From Flaccisagitta enflata (Eukaryota; Chaetognatha; Sagittoidea; Aphragmophora): DNA of 64,000 nucleotides. The notes under the pieces are model-generated. The model did no database searches. It was not told where the DNA came from and saw only the letters and a list, made by a program, of their open reading frames with translations. The position numbers and the translations under genes are program-made. This document shows positions 40,221 through 52,827 of this stretch, in pieces (position 1 is the first letter of the stretch; every line of letters begins with the position of its first letter). The stretch is from the NCBI GenBank assembly GCA_965153355.1, contig OZ231126.1, forward strand, positions 52,452,001 to 52,516,000. Direction: 5' to 3'.

Positions 40221-41993
40221 AGTCGCGTGCACGCGACTCTACAACGCGCTTTGTCCGTCGGCCGGTCGGTTGGTTGGTTGGTCGGTTGGTTGGTCGGTCG
40301 GTCAGTCACACTTCACTTTTCCATTCCGAGTTTTTCCGACGCGGACTATAATTCGAGGCGGATGGGTGTCGTCGTTGTCGTCGTCGTTGTTGTTGTCGTC
40401 CACACTTTTAAAAATGGGTTAACTTTTAAACGCCTTGACTGATTTGCTTCATACTTGGAGGGAAGTTGATCTAGGGTAAGCCGCTTTACATCCTATGCGT
40501 ATGTTATGATCTGACCCACCCAACCGGCCCAACCAGCCTACCAGCCTAAGTGAAAAACGTGCATAACTTCGGCATTTTTCAACCAATTTGGTTGAAACTT
40601 GGTATGACGGAAAGCAATTGATGGCAACACAGTGTTTCTACCTATTTTTTTTACTATAGTTGAATAATAATGATGCTTAAAATACTTTCATGAAACAAAT
40701 TATCTTCAGAAATACTCTGTGTGTATGTTTTTTTCAAATGCTGACCTCAAAATAATCTTTATATCGGCAATTCACATAAGAAAAGCAAAGAAAATAAGGG
40801 TTCTTAGTGAAATTTCGCCTACCCTTTTTGGTCACGTTAGTGATTTCAATCCGTGTCTTTTGTTTTAAAGTGTCTTAACGCGGTTAGTATTTTAGTGATA
40901 GGGGTAGGGTTAGGGTTAGGGATGGGGTGGGTTTTAGGGTTAGGGATAGGGTTGGGTTATAGATAGATTTAGGGCAAGGTGTGGACTTGGTTTTGTATGT
41001 TTTAACTCGAGTGCGCTTGAATTAAAGATTTGTCCTTGTGGGAAAAAACAAGTGCACCGGATTGAATTCCCTAAGATTACCCAATTTTTTTCTTTTTGCT
41101 GCTGTTAAAATTATAATACTCTCAAATGCAAAGAAATTTTGCATTTTCAAAAACATAGCCGCCTCCATAATCAATTTTGGAAGGCGGCTATGTTCTTCTT
41201 TTTTGTGTTTTTTCTTTTTCTATGCAAAGTTATAATTTTAACACGCCCCCTATCAGTGAACAAAAATTGAATTTTGAATATTTTCTAGTGAATACATTTA
41301 GTTATTGATAGCTCTACTTGCTCTGTTTTCCTTTTTGGATGCAAATTTTGTAATAAAATATCCATTTTGATTTAATTCAATGATTTTTTTCATGTAATTC
41401 TTTGTATTCATTCTCATAAAATTTTCTATCTTGACCCATGTTGACACACTAAATCTTGCCGTCGGATGCAAGCCGTCGTATGTAGTCTCTAAATGGAATG
41501 ACTCAACATATGCATTTGATTTGTACAGATTTTAGCATGTTAACCGGCCAAACCGGCCTACCACCCTACCAGCCTAAAAGTTAAAAACGTGCATAACTTC
41601 GGCATTTTTCAACCGATTTGGTTGAAACTTGATATGTAGTCTCTAAATGGAAGGACTCAACATATGTATTTGAATTGAAAAGATCTTAGCATGCTAACCG
41701 GCCAAACCAGCCTACCACCCAACTAGCCTACCAGCCTAAAAGTGAAAAATGTGCAGAACTTCGGCATTTTTTAACCGATTTGACAACGCCGTTTGACAAC
41801 GTAGTTTGACATCGCCGTTTGACATCGTCGTTTGACAACGCCGTTTGACCCCAGTCGCGGACCCATACTCTTTCAAGATTTTTATGATTTTTTTTCTTTG
41901 ACCCCACTGCTCCTGCCCAAATGGTTTAGTGACCTCAAATATGGCCCCTGCCCACCCGCACGCGACTTCGGTAGCCGTGTATCCGGCCTTGTT
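40221..41993 (+). mobile_element. Large Helentron-like element, subfamily C, carrying other repeats
   Basis: It starts AGTCGCGTGCACGCGACTCT and GGTCGGTTGG repeats. It ends CCCACCCGCACGCGACTTC, then hairpin CCGTGTATCCGGCC and TTGTT. The short element at 50791-50995 has the same two ends but only 205 bp. The extra ~1.57 kb here contains a relative of the 23557 element (GACGCGGACTATAATTC to CAGTCGCGGACCC), TTAGGG-like repeats (about 40905-40965), hairpin module copy 3, ~150-bp tandem units (41.46-41.78 kb) and GTTTGACAACGCC repeats. Confidence 0.7.
41104..41242 (-). repeat. Hairpin module, copy 3
   Basis: The outer arm GTTAAAATTATAA pairs with TTATAATTTTAAC. On the minus strand the linker starts CTTTGCATAGAAAAAG. 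The inner stem GAACATAGCCGCCT pairs with AGGCGGCTATGTTTTT. The outside flank (CACTGATAGGGGGCGT in reverse) matches the flank of copy 1 (CACTGACAGGGGGCT). Confidence 0.8.
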
Positions 41994-42120
41994 TATATAG
42001 AACATTGTGAAAGCTTCTTGAACCCTCTTACTCACTTCCTGCTCCTCGTTTCCATTCTCGAGTTCGTCGCGTCACGCAAGATGATTCTAGTTTCTTATTT
42101 TCTCCTCTCATCGTCTCTCA

Positions 42121-42360
<240 letters not shown>

Positions 42361-42370
42361 TCTACAGGGG

Positions 42371-42736
42371 TATATATTACGCCGATTTCATCCAGGACTC
42401 TGCTGAATCGCTCCCGTGCGCCCCCTTCACAATGTGACACTTAAAATTTTATTTCAAACAAGCCAATGCGCAGCTTTCTACCTTGATGGGAACCTTTTTT
42501 AGGCTCAATTTGTAATTAACAAAGAAAACAAAAGGATTTTCTCAAGGGGAATCTTAAGGGGATTTTTTCCCATTGATTTCAATGTAAACTTTAAACGGGC
42601 CCTAAAAAAGGTTCCCATCAAGCTAGAAAGCTGCGCATTGGCTCATTTGAAATAAAATCGTGAGTGTCATATTATGAAGGGGGCACATAAAAGCGATTCA
42701 GCCAAGTCCCGGGATGCAATCGGCGTAGTACATATA
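42371..42736. mobile_element. Fold-back element with ~130-bp arms
   Basis: The left arm runs TATATATTACGCCGATTTC through CCAATGCGCAGCTTTCTA to GGGAACCTTTTTTA. The right arm returns the same in reverse complement (TAAAAAAGGTTCCC, GCTGCGCATTGG, GCGATTCAGC, AATCGGCGTAGTACATATA). The centre is ~100 bp. No coding capacity. Confidence 0.8.
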
Positions 42737-42809
42737 CATTGTAACGTATGGAGGGGGGGAGGGGGAATAAAATCAAAGGATTTGGAAATTGGGAAGGTAC
42801 TCAAATAAA

Positions 42810-42958
42810 AACAAGGCCGGATACATAGCAAGACAGTCACGGACGGTTGAATGGGGGCCGTAATACGAAAGCCGCTTGCAATAATAAGAAATAAGGATGG
42901 ACGGACAGACTGACTGACTGACTGAAACGGCAAGTTGTAGAATCGCGTGTTTGCGACT
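42810..42958 (-). mobile_element. Helentron-like element, diverged
   Basis: On the plus strand: AACAAGGCCGGATACATAGC, CAGTCACGGACGGTTGAATG, GGACGGACAGACTGACTGAC, then AATCGCGTGTTTGCGACTAA. Confidence 0.65.
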
Positions 42959-43231
42959 AAAAAAAGAGGGAAGAAAATCAAAGCAGAAACTGTACAAAAA
43001 GATGCTATTTCTTTTTGACGACACAAGTTTATGGATAAAAACACTAAAAATTACCAATAAAGCTAATCGCCGACCGGAAAAAAATCATAAATGGAAGTCT
43101 CTTTTTTCAGTGCTTGTTTTTCTGTGTGTGCATCTCATGATGTCTGGTTGATTGTATGTTTTTGTTATTCAATCTGTGCTTTTTTTTGCTTTTGGTCTTT
43201 TTTGTCTGAGTGTGGGTGTGGGTGTGTGTGT

Positions 43232-43289
43232 GTGTGTCTCTCTCTCTCTCTCTCCATTTCTCTCTTTTTTCTTTCTTTCTCTCTCTTTT

Positions 43290-43371
<82 letters not shown>
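43232..43371. repeat. GT then (CT)n microsatellite
   Basis: Short GT run, CT/TTTCT mix, then a CT array of about 80 bp. Confidence 0.95.
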
Positions 43372-43374
<3 letters not shown>

Positions 43375-43439
43375 CAGAATAAAATATCAATGCTAGCGTC
43401 ATAAAAGTCAGGGTCAATTTGCGTAACACATTTACTTTT

Positions 43440-44849
<1,410 letters not shown>

Positions 44850-45034
44850 AAGTGACACAGGTCACAATATTGTTGCGGACGGGTGGGCAGGGGCATCCAA
44901 CCCCATCCACATCCCTAGTCACCCATGCACATGCACAAAAAGCTTGTTTCCGCACTTTTTGACTTGGTCACGGACCAACGGATGGACGGACAGCAAATGG
45001 ACAAAGCCTCTTTTAGAGTTGCGTGTCCTCAACT
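44850..45034 (-). mobile_element. Helentron-like element, subfamily B
   Basis: On the plus strand: AAGTGACACAGGTCAC, then ATTGTTGCGGACGGGTGGGC. ACCAACGGATGGACGGACAG repeats follow, and then GAGTTGCGTGTCCTCAACT. Confidence 0.8.
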
Positions 45035-45266
45035 AAAAATGAAAAAATATCATTTTGCAGGGCACAGAATTCTGGGCAATGAGATTCTGGGATTTTTCTT
45101 GGCACTGAGACTTTGTACCCTCTGGCACCGCGTCGCCCCCTTATGGTACTACATACACCCCTGCTCCTCTCTCTTTCTTTCCTTTCCATGTCACTCTCTC
45201 TGTCTCTCTGTTTTTTTCTGTCTGTCTGTCAATCTGTGTGCCTGTTTCTACCTCTCTGGCTTCCTC

Positions 45267-45270
<4 letters not shown>

Positions 45271-45351
<81 letters not shown>
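45271..45351. repeat. (CT)n microsatellite
   Basis: Dinucleotide array preceded by CTGTCTGT-type repeats. Confidence 0.95.
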
Positions 45352-45356
<5 letters not shown>

Positions 45357-46400
45357 TTATTAGATCCATTGGCTTTTTTGCAGTGAGTTTTGTTCTATTT
45401 TTGAAGTCAAAAAAGCAGTTAGACGGAAATTGCGTGACGGCGGCGGGAGAAAAAAATAGTTCAAGGCGAGTCAAACATTGGACTTTTCCTTTGCCGGACT
45501 CAGAATTTAATTTTGGCAAACGCCAGGAACTCAAGAATATTGATCGGACCTGGAAACGCAAAGAACCTCAAAGAGGTTTCACCCTCCTCCATGAGTTTCC
45601 GCTATGCGCCGTCTTTCAGTGTCAGAGGTTTCGGAGTAAAAAAATTAAAAATGACAACAATGAGAAGTCACGACGCTTCTTTACGAGATTTCTTTGCTAG
45701 AAGATATCATGTTTATCTAACAACCAATTTTTCGAAAGCGGCAACGAGAGTCACTGATGACAAGTCTTACTTTGTCTGCCTGTTCTCTGTCTGTATCTAT
45801 CCTTATGTCTTACAGCGCCGTTCTACGTACTATCTGTCTGTATCTGTCTTACTACGTCTGTCTGCCTTCTGTCAACATCTCTCTTACTCCGTGTGCCTGA
45901 TTCCTGTCAGTATCTGTCTAACTCCGTCTGCCTGCTTTTCTGTCTTTGTCTGTCTTTCTCTCTTATTCATGTATACGCCCTCCCTCTCGTGACTCTTGTG
46001 GCTTCTAAAATCTTCCGCCATCATTTTTATGCCAGCCTCCGCTTGTCTGTCTGTCCTCCCCTTGTCTCTTTGCTTCTGCATCTTTCTTTTGTGTCTGTCC
46101 GTCTTTTCTTTCACTGTTTTTTTAATTCATTTTTATCAATCATTTTTGTAATTACGTAATTCGACTTTTTGAAACATTGGGAATAAATTAGGTTTTGAAT
46201 TTTTGAATTGCAGCATTTGTGGAAGTTGAGTTATTTCTTATTTGGGATGATACTGTCTTATGATATTCATAGCTAAGAAAGAGCTAGCATTTTTTTTCAA
46301 GTGGCGTCAACCGTGACGGATATTTCGTCAATGACGTCTCTACCAGGGGAATGTTAATTCTTAGACTTTGGTTCTACTACCGTCTGTCACTCTTTCTTTC
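45352..46400. other. No recognised gene; CTGT-rich tract
   Basis: Open frames here (for example 45113-45700 and 45513-45992) have no recognisable domain. Much of 45770-46110 is TCTGTCTG-type repeat. I see no splice-compatible conserved exon. Confidence 0.4.
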
Positions 46401-46796
46401 GGATGTGCCAACGTAATTCTATAAGAGGATTGCTTGTTCGGTCGATCCATCACGCGCGAATGGAAAAATCGCTGAAAATGACTGAAATCATCCAAAAAAT
46501 CATTTCATCATTCATTTCCCTCATCATAATTATCGTCACAATATTCATCATCAAATTCTGCATAGAATAGTTCTCAGGACAGAGAGCTTGGGTAGCTCTG
46601 ATAGAGCTCGGGAAAAGGCTAGGGGCATACACCATAGAGCTGGGGACAGGGACGGCTCGACAGGCCTCAGAATAAGGCCAGGCGCACAGTATTGGCCCGT
46701 TCGGGTGTGTCAAAAAATAATAGTCGCAAGAGCGTTATTTGGTCAGCGGTACCCGTTGCCCCTTTGTGAGTGTATGTGGGTGTGAGGTGGTTAGAA

Positions 46797-47300
46797 GGGC
46801 AGCGGCCCCGAAGGGGCCGATGACCTATGCTGTTTGTATTTGAGCCTCAAGGCTGGAATTGGGGCCTTGAAGCTGGGATTTGAGCCTTGAGGCTGGGATT
46901 TGAGCCTCAAGGCTGAGATATGAGCCTCGAGGCTGGGATTTGAGCTTCGAAGCTGGGATTTGAGCTTCTTGGCTAGGAACTGGGCCACGAGGCTATGATT
47001 TGAGCCTCAAGGCTGGGATTTGAGCCTTGAGGCTGGGATTTGAGCCTGGAGGCTGGGTTTTGAGCCTGGAGGCTGGGATTTGAGGCTCAAGGCTGGGAGT
47101 TGAGCTATTAGGCTGGATTTTGAGCTTTGAGGGCTGGAAAATGAGCCTTCAGGCTGGAAAATGAGCCCTGCGACTAGAATATGAGCTTCGGAGCTGGGGG
47201 GGGGGACAGAGAAGGAGAAGAAGAAGAAGAAGGAGGAGGAGGAGAAAATCTCCCGTATGTGTGAGAGCATAGGTCATCGGCCCTTTCGGGGCCGCTGCCC
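46797..47300. mobile_element. Inserted element with GGGCAGCGGCCCC ends and 20-bp palindromic tandem core
   Basis: The left end (GGGCAGCGGCCCCGAAGGGG, continuing CCGATGACCTATGC) is matched in reverse at 47267-47300 with one mismatch over 34 bp. The core at about 46842-47185 is a ~20-bp tandem repeat of GAGCCTCAAGGCTGGGATTT. AGCCTCAAGGCT is nearly palindromic. A related copy appears at 49328-49534. Confidence 0.75.
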
Positions 47301-47783
47301 AAAAATCATCTTTGATCAGATCATCAACATCAGGATGTATATACAAAAGAATTTTAAAAGCTTATAAGCGTTTTTATTTTTTCAAATTTCATTTATCTTC
47401 CGTTTTTTCCAAAACCCCTTTTTAGTCGCTTATTTGTATATTGCTGTGTTATTGATTTCATATCAGAATTATTGTTTGTTAATATATCAAAGTAGCTATT
47501 TAAATATTTTGGTTCGATTTCTAATTGGGGTTAGGTAAAAGTTGTTTTTTTTACCACAAAAATCATAAAAAGAAATAAAACTTGATATTCTTTGTTGAAG
47601 TTTTGGGTCTTATTTTCAACAAAACTAGGTGGAGACTCTGAAAGTATATATATTTTTGACAATCTTTTCCTGCGCTAAAAAAATGGAAGACGACTGAAAT
47701 TTGAAAAAATAAAAACCTTAAAAATCTTGAAATTCTTTTAGTAACGCTCCCTGATGTTGATGATCTGATCAAAGATACTTTTT

Positions 47784-47926
47784 GGTCGCGGACACGCGAC
47801 TCTGCCCCTTGCTGTGTTGGTCGGTAAGTTGGTAGGTTACAAATTTTGTTGAATTTCGAGCGGTGTTTGCATTACCGCTTCTGCTCAACCATCCGCGACT
47901 GGATTGCCGTGTATCCCGGCCTTGTT
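47784..47926 (+). mobile_element. Helentron-like element inside the right terminal repeat
   Basis: Starts GGTCGCGGACACGCGACTCT; has TTGGTCGGTAAGTTGG and GAATTTCGAGCGGTG; ends CCATCCGCGACTGGATTGCC and GTATCCCGGCCTTGTT. Comparison with 16305 gives the empty site TACTTTTT^ATTTTTTG. The element therefore inserted in a T run without a visible duplication. Confidence 0.85.
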
Positions 47927-48185
47927 ATTTTTTGACACACCCGATTGGCCCGTGTATCCGGCCTTGTTTCCCATTCTTTTCCCAACTTGTAAACATTCTC
48001 GAGTTTTGACACAAGTTTTCCCTAGAGTTTTCTCAAACTTACAACGAGAAGTAGATTTAGAAAAGCGAGAATGAGACTATTTCCGTCGCGTCAGCCCGGG
48101 GGGATATTTTAATGCCAAAGCCAATCTGTTTTTTAGAGTCTAGGACTTGTGGCCAATCAACGGTCGACTGTGTTTTGCGACGTAT

Positions 48186-48286
<101 letters not shown>

Positions 48287-48549
48287 TATTCTCCCAGGAT
48301 CGTGAAAATGTTTTCCCTTTTCCCTCCCTTCTGTTGAAAATCGAATTTCTTTCTGATTCATGGATACATCACAAGAATCCTCCTCCGTGTGTGTGTATCT
48401 CTCACTTCCCTGCTGGATCTCCAAACATCACAACAAACCCGCCGTCCTCCCGGAAGGATACGATGTTGACGACGACATTGACGACGACGACGTTGACGAC
48501 GATGATGACGATAGTGTAAAGTTCTACGCAGGTCGTTTCCGCTTACGAA

Positions 48550-49327
48550 AAACATTCCGAATCTATCATTTAAGAATCGTTTAAATATTTTCTAATTCCA
48601 ATCCTGATTATTTGCACGTCAATGTCGTTTTAATAATGTGATCAATTTCATCGTTTTTATAACGCCATGTCATTTGTATATTGTACCCATGGATGTATGG
48701 GATGCCACGTCGACTTCGTCTGTGGACGTGGATACGTCGTCGTAAAAATCGGTTTAAAAATTCGATCAGTTCTGAATTACAGTATGTTTGGAGCAAAGTT
48801 AATTTAAGATTGGATAATAGATTTCTTGAATCCTAATTTTATTTGATTCATGAATTATTTGAGATACGCATTAATTAAAGATTGCTCTTTAGAGTGAATA
48901 TGTTTGCATTCCTCAAAATTTAACTTGCTCGGGAGAAAAACTCCACTTCATTTCTTTGAAAAATGACAAAGCAGACCTTTTAAGAAATGCTGGGACGTGG
49001 CAAATTTTGGAGCTCCCGTACATCCATGTTTGTACCTACGTTAAGAACCGAACATGATAATCGCGTATGGATGAGCAGAGGCATAGGCAAAGGCCGAAAA
49101 CGTCCAAAAAGCAGTGTTAGTGACTTAGAGTTACAAACGACCGATCGCCCGACCAACCTAGTGGGTAATAGAATCCTTTGAAAGATAAACAACCATACCC
49201 GAACTGAAAAAAATGGAAGAAGGGCTTGTGAACTCTCACTGAGTAGTTAACAAACGCAACCTTCACTTACATACCTTACAATGACCTACACAACACCATA
49301 AAAAAAAGTCCTCCAAGGATCTCATAT
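48550..49327. other. No gene recognised
   Basis: AT-rich sequence; a decayed Helentron-like piece (CGACCGATCGCCCGACCAAC) lies at about 49138-49157. No exon is supported. Confidence 0.35.
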
Positions 49328-49534
49328 GGTCAGCGGTGCTCGTTGCCCTGCTCTGTTGCTGTTTTAAAGTAGTGTGAGAGCAAGGCAGTGGCCCTAAACG
49401 GCCAATATTCTGTAGAACATATGGGTGAATTTCCACACATCTAGGATAGAGGTGAGGGGGCTGGAGAGGGCCTGATCATACCTCAGAAGAGTCAGAGGGT
49501 TGATTTGTGGCTCCAGAGGTGGGGCCGCTGCCCA
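49328..49534. mobile_element. Short relative of the GGGCAGCGGCCCC element
   Basis: GGTCAGCGGTGCTCGTTGCC on the left, AAGGCAGTGGCCCTAAACGG inside, and GGGGCCGCTGCCCA at the right end. It matches the outer borders of the insertion 46721-47300 (GGTCAGCGGTACCCGTTGCC...GGGGCCGCTGCCCA). Confidence 0.5.
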
Positions 49535-49559
49535 GATAGACAAAGGCTGAATTTCAATA

Positions 49560-49672
49560 ATGTTTCAGACCGACCGGTGGACTGGCCCGTGGACCGACCG
49601 ACCGACCAACCGACTGGCGACTGACATAGGTCACATAGCAATGTGAAGAGTCGCGTGTCTGCGGCCAAAGAT
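49560..49672 (-). mobile_element. Helentron-like start fragment
   Basis: GACCGACCGACCGACCAACC repeats leading to GAGTCGCGTGTCTGCGGCC, a 5' part on the minus strand. The hairpin end is not clear. Confidence 0.5.
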
Positions 49673-49697
49673 AAACGTCCTTCTCACACACTTGCAT

Positions 49698-50545
49698 ACC
49701 AGTAATGGCGGCTATGGTCGTGAGGAAAAAAGTCGTAAACATTGGCCACTCTTTACCAAACTTTTGTTTTCAATCACTGCAATCTTTTATTTTTGTTAAA
49801 TTACATCAAGAATGATTGTATGTATTTATTGCACTGAAAATTGGATAAAAATAGAACTGAGCCAAATGAGCTGAAGTACTTAGAATCACTCCCACAGATG
49901 ACCAACTACAGTGGAACCCCGCAATAACAGACCCGCTTTTAATGGTTCCCCATCAATAAAGGTCAACAATTTAAGGTCCCAAATGATCTTTTTCAATGAG
50001 ATTTCAACTCTCTTTGAAGGTGAACCTAAGATAAAGGTGAAAAATCTTCAAACCAATGAGACCGATGAAGTGGGGTCCTACTGTATGCTTAATGACATGC
50101 TTTCTTACTTAGAAATATATCAAAACATATATTCATATGTCGCATTTAAAATCGGAAAAAAAAGACTGTACTAAATAAGCTAAATGAGCTACAATACTTA
50201 AAAACTCTCTTAGAAAAGCAGATATGCTCACAAGCATGTTTTCTTGTATTTACATGCTCAAACAAACATAGATATACTTTTTTTTTTGATCCTACCTAAA
50301 ATCATGAAAAAAAAATCAATTCAAATTTTTTCAAAAATCTTAAAAATCATGACTTTAAAAATATTTGTCGTAGATCATTGTGCTTGCCGCTAAATGAAAG
50401 AGAATTATTAAATTTACATACTCTTTTAATTTCGTTTGAAACCATTCGCGAACTTTCTTATGAGAAACTAGAAACCATATTTCTCTCGAATATGTCAAAA
50501 AGTTGAAGACTGACTTCGACTTTTTTCCCGACAACTCTATCTATC
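49698..50545 (+). mobile_element. Hairpin-ended dispersed repeat (family F), longest copy
   Basis: It starts near CCAGTAATGGCGGCTATGG and contains AAGTCGTAAAC, ACCAAACTTTTGTTTTCA, repeated GAGCTA words and TTGCCGCTAAATGAAAG. It ends with AAAAGTTGAAGACTGA and CTTCGACTTTTTTCCCGA. About 840 bp, non-coding. Confidence 0.65.
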
Positions 50546-50790
50546 AAGGTAACACGAGCAACACACGCTGTAGTCCCTCAATTCTTCATAAATCGCAATT
50601 CACAAGAGGGACTTGAAAGTAGGTCTTTTTTCACGGCGTGATGACGTCACACGCGACTCATGGATTTATCATCATCTTCGTTTCCTTCGACCAGCGATGA
50701 GCTCGACTGCCTTAAGACCAATTCTGGCTCATCGTTTTATCTTATTTTTTCTATGATTAAATAATTCGGTTTGTTTTATTTTGTCTTATT

Positions 50791-50995
50791 AGTCGCGTGC
50801 ACGCGACTCTACAACCCGCTTTGTCCGTCGGTCGGTCGGTCGGTCGGTCGGTTGGTCGGTCGGTCCGTCACACTTTACTTTTTTTTATGATTTTATTTCT
50901 TTGACCTCACTGCTCCTGCCCAAATGGTCTAGTGACCTCTAATATGGCCCCTGCCCACCCGCACGCGACTTTGGTAGCCGTGTATCCGGCCTTGT
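50791..50995 (+). mobile_element. Helentron-like element, subfamily C, complete short copy
   Basis: AGTCGCGTGCACGCGACTCT, GGTCGGTCGGTC repeats, CACTGCTCCTGCCCAAATGG, CCCACCCGCACGCGACTTT, then hairpin CCGTGTATCCGGCC and TTGTT. The start AGTCGCGTGC and subterminal GCACGCGACT are exact inverted copies. Confidence 0.85.
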
Positions 50996-51183
50996 TTTTT
51001 TGTAAGTTGTGGACTCGCGAATCTACCAGAGGTTTTACCTGTCCATGTGCCCGTCAGTGATGCCCGATCGAGTGAGAAAGTGTGATATGAGTATGTGTGG
51101 GGAGAGGGGCATTAAGTGGATAGGATGGGGGTTGGGAAATGGATACCCCTGCCCACCAGTCCGCGACTATATGAAAACCTTTA

Positions 51184-52154
51184 CACTTTATTTTTTTTTA
51201 AAAGAACGTGATTTTTCGGCTGAAGCCTTTAAAAAAGATAGAGATAGCTGCTGATCGGGAAAAAAGTCGAAGTCAGTCTTCGACTTTTTGACATATCCGA
51301 GAGAAACATAGTTTTCATTTTCTTATGGGAAAGTTTTGAATCTTCACCGAGTGAATGAGCCCTTCAATGAAACTGATAGGGTAAGTAAATTGGTTAATTC
51401 TCTTTTATTGGCGCCAAGCTCTACAAAAAATATTTTTCGCGTTATGATTTTAAAGATTTATTTATAAAAAAATTCAAATTAAATTTTTTTCAATTCTATT
51501 TTTTTTTGAGTAGGATCGATAAAGGAGTGTATAAGTTTGTTTAGACATGAAAATAAAAGAAAACATGTTTATGAGGATATCTGCTCATCTGTGAGAGCGA
51601 TTTTGAGCATTTTAGCTCATTTAGCTCACTTAGCTCAGTTTTTGTATATATTTCAAATGCAAGAAATGAGCAAATATATTGATAAATATTTAAGCAAGCA
51701 AATACAAGAAAGCATGTCAATGAGCAGAGCTGCTCATCTGTGAAGGTCTTTTTAAGTATTCTAGCTCATTTAGCTTGCTCATTTTTTCTGATTTCAAAAC
51801 ATGAATAAATAATGTTTTGATTTAGGCATGCCAATACAAGAAAGCATGTCAATAAGCATAGCTGGTTGTCTGGTTGAGTGATTTTGAATATTTTAGCTCA
51901 TCTAGCTCATTTGGCTCAGTCCTAATTTTCTCTGATTTTCAGTGCAACCAATACATACAAATGCTCTTAATTTGATATAACAAATAAAAAGAATTGCGGT
52001 GACTGAAGACAAAAGTTTGGTGAAAAGGGAACAACGCTTACGACTTAATTCCTCAAGGCGACAGCCGCCATTACTGGTAAAATAATTCTTAATTTTGGAG
52101 CAATTTCAAGCCTTGATGTACTTATTAAATAGGTTCTCATGAGAAAAAAAAGTG
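51184..52154. mobile_element. TA-bounded MITE, copy 5, split by a family F element
   Basis: The left part has TA|CACTTTATTTTTTTTTAAAA and GGCTGAAGCC to about 51252. The right part resumes near 52080 with TTCTTAATTTTGGAGCAATT and ends AAAAAAAAGTG|TA. Copy 3 (18410-18565) shows the joined order. The inserted 51258-52080 is a reverse-oriented family F copy. Confidence 0.75.
51258..52080 (-). mobile_element. Family F element inserted in a TA-bounded MITE
   Basis: On the plus strand it begins GGGAAAAAAGTCGAAGTCAG, then TCTTCGACTTTTTGACATAT. It runs back through TTGGCGCCAAGCTCTAC and TCATTTAGCTCAC words to CGACAGCCGCCATTACTGG. Boundaries are fixed within a few bases by comparison with 49698 and 18410. 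No target duplication is evident. Confidence 0.7.
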
Positions 52155-52591
52155 TACTGGGCGACTGGAAAACCTGAGCTGGCAAAATAGATCCAATGAC
52201 AATGCAATTGTTGCATCATTTTAATGTTTGCATTTATGTGGTTGCGTAATGGACGTATCGTTGTTCTTCCTGGTATCATCAATGCCAAGTTTGTCTTTTA
52301 GTCCGTTCAGTCCGTTATCTTCACCCTCGACACCGTGGAGAAGTGGGAATACAAATTCCCTCGTGCGTGCGAAAAAAAATCTGTGGGAACTTGCGTGTGG
52401 GTCTGTGGGATAACGCATCACTTACTTGGTTTTTGTTCTCTCTCCCTCTCAAAATGCCTTTTCTGTCTCAGTGAGTCAGTAAGTCTGTCTCTGTGGCTCT
52501 CCGTTTATCCCTGGCCCTGTATGTCTTCGTTATAATCTGCATTAGATTCTGCCTTCCTCTCTGTCTCTGTGTCTCTATGTCCCTAGCTCCC

Positions 52592-52593
<2 letters not shown>

Positions 52594-52681
<88 letters not shown>
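52594..52681. repeat. (CT)n microsatellite
   Basis: Pure dinucleotide array of about 88 bp. Confidence 0.95.
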
Positions 52682-52685
<4 letters not shown>

Positions 52686-52827
52686 CTCTGCAATAGCTCA
52701 TCATCTAAAAGCTGGGTCGTTTGTTAACTCGAACATCCTAGTTAAATATTCTGGTGACTCGGCCAACCTTCCTTCACTGCACTTCTCCATATCTTCCCCT
52801 TTTCCTCTCTTTCGACCTCCAGTTTTT

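Larger units (their letters stand above)
46701..47944. mobile_element. Element with 9-bp target duplication and split terminal repeats
   Basis: Ends TCGGGTGTGTCAAAAAATAA (46701-46720) and its exact reverse complement (47925-47944). TTGGCCCGT flanks both sides (46692-46700, 47945-47953). An inner perfect 27-bp inverted repeat begins ATCTTTGATCAGATCATC at 47308-47334 and returns at 47750-47776. The outer and inner parts together form one ~52-bp terminal repeat, as the unbroken copy at 16305 shows. The left end is split by 46721-47300 and the right by 47784-47926. A 9-bp duplication suggests a Mutator-like origin. No transposase is visible. Confidence 0.85.

Noticed and set aside
45113-45992. 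Overlapping frames after a CT array, considered as an exon
   Set aside because: No recognisable domain, composition follows repeats at both ends, and no supporting splice partners.
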